From assembly GCA_017631775.1 (NCBI GenBank), contig JAGBSQ010000185.1, forward strand, positions 1 to 6,677: a stretch of DNA of 6,677 nucleotides. The letters are read 5' to 3'. Below, one piece after another: positions 1 to 5,500 of the stretch. The notes below the pieces were generated by a model. It saw nothing but the letters and a program-made list of their open reading frames with translations. It searched no databases and was not told the DNA's origin. The stretch is from Clostridia bacterium. Its GTDB lineage: Bacteria > Bacillota_A > Clostridia > Oscillospirales > CAG-272. A program made the position numbers and the translations under genes. Position 1 is the first letter of the stretch. The number at the start of each line of letters is the position of its first letter.

Positions 1-627
1 CAGTTCCGCATTACCGCCCGCAATTTTGCGCGAGGCGGTATACTCCTTATCTCGCAAACGGGAGTCATCCCAATCACGCCCCTGCTCGTCCTTGCCAAAC
101 ACCCATAGCTCGTCCGTGATAAATTCAGGACGGTCTTCTACGTGTTTGATGTAAACAATGATAGAAGTGACAGGAGTCCAGCTTGTCGGAAGCTTGTTTT
201 CCCCCAACAGCGCATTAATCATCGTGCTTTGTCCGGAATCGGATCTCCCCAAAAGAACCACCTTGGGCTTGGTGGTCAATCTATTTGTGGACATCAAAAA
301 CTCGTTCAAGATATTTACATTCTCACTGCTGGTATTTTCTATAACAGATAGCAAATATTCACTCACGCTTTCGCGCAAATATTTCATTTTGCTCCAATTG
401 TTAATAATTTCAATGCCGCAAGGAGTTTCTTTTTGATAATCAAACATTTGATCCAAGGTAACTCCATACTTATCACAAATAGAAAGCAACACACGAGCGG
501 GGATGTCCTCCGGGCTATCTTCATACCGCGAAAGTGCATCCTGTCTGATGCCTATGGCTTGTGCCATCTGCGCTTGTGTGATTTTTAATTTTTCGGTGCG
601 AAACTTTTTGAGGTCAAAGCTATCCAT
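1..627 (-). CDS. XRE-type HTH / dynamin-like GTPase fusion, 3' truncated by window edge
   Basis: This is the first 209 residues of a protein that runs off the left edge. Residues ~1-62 form a Cro/C1-type helix-turn-helix, with ITQAQMAQAIGIRQDALSRYE as the core, which suggests sequence-specific DNA binding. A helical linker follows (~70-118). Then comes the start of a dynamin-like GTPase: beta strand PKVVLLG, P-loop G127-RSDS-G132-Q133-S134-T135, the 'INALLGENKLPTSWTPVTS' stretch typical of bacterial dynamins, and a switch-I threonine near 151-154. The invariant P-loop lysine is glutamine here (codon CAA at 231-229). G3 and G4 motifs, the stalk and any membrane-binding region lie outside the window. 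Bacterial dynamins remodel membranes and some act in phage defence. A fused HTH suggests autoregulation or a DNA-linked trigger, which is inference. The start is fixed by AAGGAG seven bases upstream and a consensus promoter. The gene is leftmost and monocistronic as far as visible. Confidence 0.85.
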   Translation of the reverse strand, partial: MDSFDLKKFRTEKLKITQAQMAQAIGIRQDALSRYEDSPEDIPARVLLSICDKYGVTLDQMFDYQKETPCGIEIINNWSKMKYLRESVSEYLLSVIENTSSENVNILNEFLMSTNRLTTKPKVVLLGRSDSGQSTMINALLGENKLPTSWTPVTSIIVYIKHVEDRPEFITDELWVFGKDEQGRDWDDSRLRDKEYTASRKIAGGNAEL

Positions 628-634
628 AATTTTT

Positions 635-640
635 CTCCTT
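635..640 (-). promoter_or_regulatory. Ribosome binding site AAGGAG of the HTH-dynamin gene
   Basis: AAGGAG lies 7 nt upstream of the ATG at 627 and fixes the start. It overlaps the left end of the TTTTGCAAAA palindrome at 639-648, so a protein bound there could also obstruct initiation at the RNA or DNA level; that part is inference. Confidence 0.8.
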
Positions 641-648
641 TTGCAAAA
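639..648. promoter_or_regulatory. Candidate operator, leader copy (TTTTGCAAAA palindrome)
   Basis: A perfect 10-bp palindrome, TTTTGCAAAA, sits in the 5' leader of the HTH-dynamin gene, touching its ribosome binding site. Its centre (643.5) is 63 bp, about six helical turns, from the matching palindrome upstream of the -35. Palindromes of this size are typical of XRE-family dimer sites. The regulator assignment is inference. Confidence 0.45.
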
Positions 649-667
649 TCAGGAATCCTACGCCCTG

Positions 668-696
668 ATTATAGCATGTTAAAAAGTAAATGTCAA
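668..696 (-). promoter_or_regulatory. Consensus sigma-A promoter of the HTH-dynamin gene
   Basis: On the minus strand, TTGACA (696-691) and TATAAT (673-668) are separated by exactly 17 nt, and an extended -10 TGC precedes TATAAT. Both hexamers match the consensus perfectly. Transcription would begin near 661, giving a leader of about 34 nt before the ATG. Such a strong promoter in front of a potentially toxic membrane GTPase argues for tight repression, most simply by the encoded HTH. Confidence 0.85.
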
Positions 697-733
697 TGCA
701 TTTTTGCAAAAAAAGTAAAACAATATGCAAATT
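695..733. promoter_or_regulatory. Candidate operator cluster upstream of and over the -35
   Basis: Three related elements lie together. AATGCATT (695-702) overlaps the -35 hexamer. TTTTTGCAAAAA (701-712) is a perfect 12-bp palindrome. TATGCAAATTA (723-733, partly matching) has its TGCAAA centred at 727.5. The last two centres are 21 bp apart, two helical turns, so they would face the same side of DNA. Together with 639-648 the sites bracket the promoter, as expected for an autorepressor. AT-rich sequence makes short palindromes easier to find by chance, which limits confidence. Confidence 0.4.
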
Positions 734-797
734 ACGCATTGAAATTACCCGTTGATAGAAGAGGCTGTAAATACAAACGTACCTAAAATGCAATACA

Positions 798-812
798 GTA
801 CAACTATTGTAC
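798..812. repeat. Short inverted repeat GTACAA-CTA-TTGTAC
   Basis: Six-bp perfect arms around a 3-nt CTA spacer. It lies about 100 bp upstream of the HTH-dynamin promoter. It could be a distal regulator site or chance; there is no terminator-like T tract. Confidence 0.3.
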
Positions 813-891
813 AAAGCTCTTTGATTGGATGCAGGACTACTGACCAAGTTGGCAAAAGGGCGCCGATTTACAGTTCTTACAATATAGGGGT

Positions 892-906
892 TTGGGCCTA
901 GCCCAA
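892..906. repeat. Short inverted repeat TTGGGC-CTA-GCCCAA
   Basis: Six-bp perfect arms with the same CTA spacer as the repeat at 798-812. The arms differ in sequence, so the two are not copies of each other. No function can be assigned. Confidence 0.3.
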
Positions 907-972
907 TGTCGTCGCGGCAGCACAACGCGCTGTAATACAAAGGCGAAACTCGCAATTGACACTTACTCCCCG

Positions 973-1017
973 AAACGGATATGGGACTGGGCAATTTGCC
1001 CAGTCCCATATCCGTTT
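973..1017. terminator. 45-nt perfect hairpin, probable bidirectional terminator after the small-gene cassette
   Basis: The arms 973-994 and 996-1017 are exact reverse complements (22 bp, starting AAACGGATATGGG) around one base; a physical hairpin would have a 19-bp stem and an AATTT-type 5-nt loop. It begins 17 nt downstream of the stop codon of the 90-aa gene, where a terminator belongs. The U tract is short (TTT, then CGGGG) on the minus strand and TTT followed by AAAAGG on the plus strand, so it is not a textbook terminator. The length and perfection would also fit a repeat-element end or a conserved intergenic hairpin. Confidence 0.6.
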
Positions 1018-1033
1018 AAAAGGGGAAGGGACA

Positions 1034-1306
1034 TCAATCGTCCCGCTCCGTCATTGCCGCGATGGCGATCTGCATGCCGAGGCGGAAAGCGTGTATAAAG
1101 ACCTCCTTGTCGCATAGCTCGGCGTACTCGTTCCAGCAGTCATCCAACTTCTCAAAGATTTCCTTTAATTCACCTGTTAGATTTGCCGTTAGCTTCTCGT
1201 GGTGCCGAGCGATGTAGCCCATCAACTGCGTCATCTCGGGCGTGTGGCGCACGCTGCCGTAAGGCACAATGTTCCCGCGCCAAAGTTCCTCCAAGATGTT
1301 ATCCAT
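1034..1306 (-). CDS. Small hypothetical protein, DUF6809-like (90 aa)
   Basis: The 90-residue product starts MDNILEELWRGNIVPYGS and ends with a helix FIHAFRLGMQIAIAAMTERDD. This layout (an N-terminal 'ILEELxxGNIxP', a central helical hairpin with an acidic LDDCWNEYAEL segment, and a C-terminal 'F..GF.LG' helix) is what I recall of DUF6809, small proteins common in Clostridia mobile regions and of unknown function. There is no signal peptide, membrane segment or catalytic motif, so a helical cytosolic adaptor is the best description. ATG 1306 is preferred over an in-frame ATG at 1363 because GGAGGTGA lies 5 nt upstream of it. It overlaps the upstream 81-aa gene by 8 nt, so the pair is probably translationally coupled. 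Base composition is high: 40 of 60 bases at 1201-1260 are G or C by hand count. Confidence 0.8.
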   Translation of the reverse strand: MDNILEELWRGNIVPYGSVRHTPEMTQLMGYIARHHEKLTANLTGELKEIFEKLDDCWNEYAELCDKEVFIHAFRLGMQIAIAAMTERDD

Positions 1307-1544
1307 TCTCCTCACCTCCCGATGCAAAAACAGCGGCCGCGCTACCGAGATCACTCTCGGCAATGCAGTCGCCGTTTTGTTTCATTTTTTCTGCTGCGAT
1401 CAGCGTCTGGCGGACGATCTCCAGTTCCAAGCGCGTTTGCTCGTCCTCCGTTTTGTCGGGTGCCAACAGCATCGCCTTGAACACCTCGCCCATCACGCTA
1501 TAGCGCTCCCCGTAGTATAGTTCTTTCACTGTGATCCGTGCCAT
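1299..1544 (-). CDS. Small hypothetical protein (81 aa), first gene of the two-gene cassette
   Basis: I do not recognise this 81-residue product with certainty. It begins MARITVKELYYGERYSVMGE, has a charged helical middle (DKTEDEQTRLELEIVRQTL) and ends in a poorly ordered Gly/Ala/Glu-rich tail, GSAAAVFASGGEENG. There is no signal peptide or membrane span. Its N-terminus 'VKELYYGERY' is reminiscent of the 'ILEELWRGNI' opening of the next gene, so both may be divergent members of the same small-protein group; that is inference. AGGAGGT seven bases upstream of the ATG supports the start, and a good promoter lies just before it. Its stop overlaps the next start (ATGGATAA). Real coding is supported by the RBS, promoter and coupled overlap rather than by homology. 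Confidence 0.7.
   Translation of the reverse strand: MARITVKELYYGERYSVMGEVFKAMLLAPDKTEDEQTRLELEIVRQTLIAAEKMKQNGDCIAESDLGSAAAVFASGGEENG
1312..1319 (-). promoter_or_regulatory. Ribosome binding site GGAGGTGA that fixes the start of the 90-aa gene
   Basis: A full anti-16S match, GGAGGTGA, sits 5 nt before the ATG at 1306, inside the end of the upstream gene's coding sequence. It argues against the longer 109-residue reading that begins at 1363, which would have no comparable site. Confidence 0.8.
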
Positions 1545-1551
1545 TTTTGCT

Positions 1552-1558
1552 ACCTCCT
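1552..1558 (-). promoter_or_regulatory. Ribosome binding site AGGAGGT of the 81-aa gene
   Basis: AGGAGGT lies 7 nt upstream of ATG 1544, near-ideal match and spacing. It supports translation of this otherwise unrecognised small gene. Confidence 0.8.
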
Positions 1559-1574
1559 ATGGTTGGTAGCACAT

Positions 1575-1603
1575 ACTATACCACAAGTTTGCGGGAAAGT
1601 CCA
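1575..1603 (-). promoter_or_regulatory. Promoter of the two small genes
   Basis: On the minus strand, TGGACT (1603-1598, four of six consensus bases) and TATAGT (1580-1575, five of six) are 17 nt apart, with an extended -10 TGG. Transcription would start near 1568, leaving a leader of about 24 nt that contains the ribosome binding site. The cassette can therefore be expressed independently of the helicase/Abi operon upstream. Confidence 0.65.
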
Positions 1604-1605
1604 GA

Positions 1606-1631
1606 AAAGAAAGTGTTAACACGCTTCTTTA
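1606..1631 (-). terminator. Weak intrinsic terminator after the Abi_C-like gene
   Basis: Directly after the stop codon the minus strand can fold AAAGAAG (1630-1624), a bulged C, GTG, loop TTAA (1619-1616), CAC, TTTCTTT (1612-1606). That is ten pairs including one G-U, with a U-rich 3' arm. The core GTGTTAACAC (1613-1622) is also a perfect 10-bp palindrome, so an operator is the alternative reading. The stem is AT-rich and probably leaky. Confidence 0.4.
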
Positions 1632-2552
1632 AACTGTATGATTCGCCTTTTTCTCTACCGAGAGAATGAAATCAGCCATAGACATTGCGGCATTCACGAA
1701 AAGTCTGGCATGATGCTCATCAATATTGATTCTCGCAGCTCCAACACCATGAGCATCGCTATCCTTATTTCTCATTTCGGAAATAGACGATATGATTTTT
1801 TCAAGGCCAGACAAAAGTGTATTGATTCGCCGGTCTGTATTAGCATCAGCATGCATATTATACTGATTTTTCACTTGCTTATATAAATCGGCAATATTTC
1901 CGGATGTAGAAGGAGTTTCTCCTTTTTTCTCTATTGCATAGCAAAAAACTTCTTCAAGCAAAGTGCGCGATTTTGTGATGGCGCTATCAAAGTTTTTACT
2001 TTCTACATCCTCCATTGCACGTTTAGAGATGCTAATAATGTATTCGCGGTCAATTGTTCGGATTTTAGGAGTGCTAATTGTAACGGTGGCACCAAGTTTT
2101 CGCATGACAAATCTATCATCAATTAAAACCAGTTCGTTTCCGCCAAAATACAGGTATCCGTTAATATGCCGCATAATACCTTCAACAATTTGCTTGTACG
2201 CATCCTCTATTACTTCGGGTGTATGTCCTGCAAGAATATTGTTGAATTGCCTCTTGGAAAAAATGTATGTCAGTAAATCGGAACACTTGTTTCGTTCGAT
2301 GCACTGCTCGAGCAGTTCATCTAAAGATTGCCCGCGGCTCAAAGTGCCGCCGCCCCAAGAATACGTAACCGGCAAGTCAAACCGTGTGGAAAGATCACAC
2401 AAATCAGGCCCGCTTAAATATGGGAGAGCGATGCTCATTGATGAACCGTCTTTAAGCTTGAATTCTTCAAATGTTGCATCACCGTCGAGAATAGCAAGTA
2501 TCTCTCTTGTTCGCAATAATTCAAACAAGTTTTGATTTGGACGAATAGCCAT
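1629..2552 (-). CDS. Abortive-infection protein with Abi_C / HEPN-like C-terminal domain (307 aa)
   Basis: The C-terminal part (~183-303) matches the Abi_C type: a helix 'AITKSRTLLEEVFCYAIEKKG', a spacer with NIADLYKQVK, 'LLSGLEKIISSISEMRNKDS', and an 'ARLFVNAAMSMADFIL' end helix. Within it R261-N262 ... H268 in RNKDSDAHG gives the R-x6-H signature of HEPN ribonucleases, so an RNA-cleaving growth-arrest effector is the likely role; activity is inferred. The N-terminal half (~1-180) has 'LPYLSGPDLCDLSTRFDLPVTY', which I associate with the N-terminal modules of abortive-infection proteins but cannot name. No membrane segment is present. The gene starts 20 nt after the stop of the large helicase with its own AAAGGA site, so the two are probably cotranscribed. 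It is more AT-rich than the genes below it (25 of 60 G/C at 2041-2100). Confidence 0.8.
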   Translation of the reverse strand: MAIRPNQNLFELLRTREILAILDGDATFEEFKLKDGSSMSIALPYLSGPDLCDLSTRFDLPVTYSWGGGTLSRGQSLDELLEQCIERNKCSDLLTYIFSKRQFNNILAGHTPEVIEDAYKQIVEGIMRHINGYLYFGGNELVLIDDRFVMRKLGATVTISTPKIRTIDREYIISISKRAMEDVESKNFDSAITKSRTLLEEVFCYAIEKKGETPSTSGNIADLYKQVKNQYNMHADANTDRRINTLLSGLEKIISSISEMRNKDSDAHGVGAARINIDEHHARLFVNAAMSMADFILSVEKKANHTV

Positions 2553-2559
2553 TTACACA

Positions 2560-2565
2560 TCCTTT
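2560..2565 (-). promoter_or_regulatory. Ribosome binding site AAAGGA of the Abi_C-like gene
   Basis: AAAGGA lies 7 nt upstream of ATG 2552, inside the 20-nt gap after the helicase stop codon. The gap has no room for a separate promoter, which supports a shared transcript. Confidence 0.7.
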
Positions 2566-2572
2566 CTAATTT

Positions 2573-5500
2573 TTATTTCAACGAAAGCATATCACCATTG
2601 ATCTCAATATCACTTGAAATCAATTTCAATGCGCTTTCAAGGCGGGACAAGATGGCATCTCCCATACGGCTGAAGCCAAGGTGTTGCACGAGGAGACGGA
2701 ACAGTCCCATCTTCTCGGCAGAAATATTTTGCTTCAACAGCTCCTTCAGACCGAGTGCCAATTCCTCGATCGCGATATATTTGACATCGCGGGGAGTGCC
2801 TGTGTTTTCTGCAGGAACACGAAGCATTGGGATTTCTTTGCCTTGCAAATACAGGAAGCCGTTTTTGCGAATGATGCCAAGGTTGCGGCAATAGCGCATT
2901 TGTGCCTCATATTCGCGTAAAACAACGGACGTCACCTTTTCACGGCCGTCATACAAATGGACCAATCGCTTCAGCATCCATTCTTCCGACACAGGAGATT
3001 CCACCTCAAGCACCGCGCGTATAATGCGGGGCACATCGTAGTTGCATCGGGATTGAACGTTGAACACATTTACCATCTGATACTTTGGAAATTCAAAGTG
3101 CTTTTCTTCCACTCTTTCCTCGAAAGAAATCTCCGGCTCGTCCGATTGCGTATCCACTCTGGGAGCATTTTCAATTGCTTCCTTCACCGCGGCAAGCAGT
3201 CGTTCTTTTTCTGCGCGCTTGTTTCTGAACCAGTCGGTCGACCAGATGCGGTAGAATTTCCAACCCATATTCTCCAAAATGGTTTGGCGCAAGCGATCTC
3301 GGTCGCGTGCGTTTTTGGAAGAATGGTAGGTGGCGCCATCGCACTCAATTGCCAACAGATAGTTGGAGCTGTGCGGATGCTTCAATGCCAAGTCGATCTT
3401 AAAGGAAGAACAACCTACTTGGGTGTCAACCGCGTATCCCTTGTCACGCAAAAATTCACACACTTCCATCTCAAACTCGGAGTCAAAGTGTTCAAATGCG
3501 TTGACGCTAATGGCGCGCTCCAAAGCGATAGCGCCGTTTTCCGCATAATCCAAATATTCGCGCAGGAGTCTTGCGCCAACCGATTGCGTGCGGGACAAAT
3601 CAATATCGCTGTAATGCATAGAGGTAACAAGCTGCACGTTATATTTGGCACGAGTAACAGCAACGTTCAAGCGGCGCTCGCCGCCCTCTCGATTGATCGG
3701 ACCAAAGTTCAGCAGCAATCTGCCTTGGGCATCCTTGGCGTATGCAATGCTGAAAATAATCGTATCACGTTCGTCACCCTGAACCGTTTCCAGATTTTTG
3801 ACAAAGAAGGGCTCGGGACGATCAGACTTAAAGAAGGGCTCTTTGGACGGATCGCTTTGTCTGCGCTTGGCGATCAGCTTTTCAATCAAATTCTGCTGTG
3901 AAATGCTGAATGCCACAACACCGAGACTGCGCTTTGGATACTTTTCAACATTTTCAAACACCAGATCCACCACGCGTTCGGCTTCGGCTCTGTTCGTCTT
4001 GCTCTGGCGATCAAACGTGCCATCCACATAGTGGTAATCCACGCCAACGCCCGGCATATCCGCCTTTGCAGAGGGGAAGGTAACCAAGTCGTTATCGTAG
4101 AAATTCTTGTTGGAAAAAGAGATCAGCTGCTCAAATCGGCTTCTGTAATGCCACTTGAGTCTGCGCTGCGGGAAGGTGGTAGAGCAAAGATCCAAGATCG
4201 ACTCGAAATCGGTAATGCTTTCATCCTCGCTATCGTCATCCATATCAGCCGAGGCATTAAAGAAATTGCTGGGCGGCATCTGCTTCGAGTCACCGACTAC
4301 GATCAGCTGCTTACCACGATAGACGGCACCAATCGCATCCTGCGGGAAAATCTGCGATGCCTCATCGAATATGATCACATCAAATTTGATATCGGGCGAC
4401 AGGAAGGTGCTGACACTCAAGGGCGACATCAAGAAGCAGGGCTTCAGCGTCAGCGCCAATTCTCCGATTTCGGAAAGCAGTTGACGAACGCCCTTTTGCT
4501 TGCGGCGCTTTTCTCCCTCTCTCAGTAAGATCGAGATCGCGCTACCTTGCGCCACCATATCAAGACTCGGGCGCTGTGCCGAAACGCTTGCACGGATCTT
4601 AGCCTTGTTGATCTCAAAATTCAGTTCGTCCTTTTCCTTGAAACGTCTTACTGCCTCATCGTGGGGAACGCGCATCAACTCCAGCAATACAGGGGAATCG
4701 TGCAAAACGGCATCCACCCACTGCGAGTAAAATGTCTTTTTGAAAGCGGAGATCAATTCATCGGTCGCGATCTTGCGATCGATCGTATAATCAACAAAGC
4801 CTCTTGCTTCAAGATTTTGGAGCTTCTTGAGCAATTTCACAAACTCGCACCAATTGTCAAGCTGATCGATGGATTGCAGGCAAGTGCGCAGCTTGTCGGC
4901 AAGTGCCAACAGATCTATAGCTTTGAAGTCACACTCTGCAAAATCCACCTGGGCAAATATGCGTTTTTCTGTATCGCTGCTCGGTTGTAATGCTTCGTCA
5001 AAATCTTTGGCAAACTGTGCGAAACTGCCTTGTTGTGCGGCGAACTCTTCTACAGACAGCTCTGCAAGCGACGCGTACGCGAGACCATCATTTGCAAATG
5101 CCTCCATTGCTTGCAGTTCTGCAATCAACTGATCAAAATCGGTCGTTACGCCTTGATATCCGACACCAAGTAAGGGCGCAATATCGCTTGCCAAACGATC
5201 AAATTCAACCTGTGTTGCCTGACAGCAAGCAAGCGCTTCCATATGTTCAACTGCGGCTTTGTACTTAGGCTTTTTGCCGTTGTGACGACAAAGCTTCAAC
5301 TCAGCCATCATGCGCTTGTACTCGCCGTTAAATAAGCGCGAGAAACCGCCGTTAAATTGCTTCGTCAGCTTTTTGTGGAACAAGGCTCCGTCGATTTTAT
5401 AAATATCGGCATCGTATTGCTCGTCCAAAATGGCGCGCTTTGTCAAAACGGTTTCTGCCAAAGGTTGTATTTCAGATACAGTTTTTAAGAGTTGGGCGAT

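Larger units (their letters stand above)
734..972. other. Non-coding stretch with no supported gene
   Basis: No reading frame here has a ribosome binding site or a recognisable protein family on either strand. The stretch shifts from AT-rich near the dynamin promoter to more GC-rich near the hairpin. It contains two short inverted repeats that share the same CTA spacer (798-812 and 892-906). It could be the relic or edge of an inserted element, but nothing visible proves that. Confidence 0.5.

Noticed and set aside
734..972. CRISPR array, tRNA or riboswitch in the intergenic region
   Set aside because: No regularly spaced repeats, no cloverleaf with CCA-type end, and no recognisable riboswitch core; only two unrelated short inverted repeats are present.
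956..984. Possible plus-strand promoter (TTGACA at 956-961)
   Set aside because: The matching -10 position reads ATATGG, lies within the hairpin arm, and no plus-strand gene follows.
620..1009. A 129-codon open frame on the minus strand running through the intergenic region into the start of the HTH-dynamin gene
   Set aside because: It starts inside the perfect hairpin, has no ribosome binding site, runs through a consensus promoter and palindromes, and its composition (many Cys, Tyr, Ser, Arg) is not protein-like. At most it could overlie the relic of a repeated element.
1307..1363. N-terminal extension of the 90-aa protein starting at ATG 1363
   Set aside because: The extension overlaps the 81-aa gene by a further 57 bases and lacks a good ribosome site, whereas ATG 1306 has GGAGGTGA at ideal spacing and begins at the family-like MDNILEEL.
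1963..2535. Plus-strand open frame of 190 codons opposite the Abi_C-like gene
   Set aside because: Antisense shadow with Ser/Arg-rich translation and no supporting signals; the opposite strand carries a recognised domain.
2957..3901. Long plus-strand open frame (314 codons) opposite the helicase
   Set aside because: It is an antisense shadow of the helicase reading frame, whose domains are all intact. It has no ribosome site and an implausible His/Phe/Cys-rich composition.
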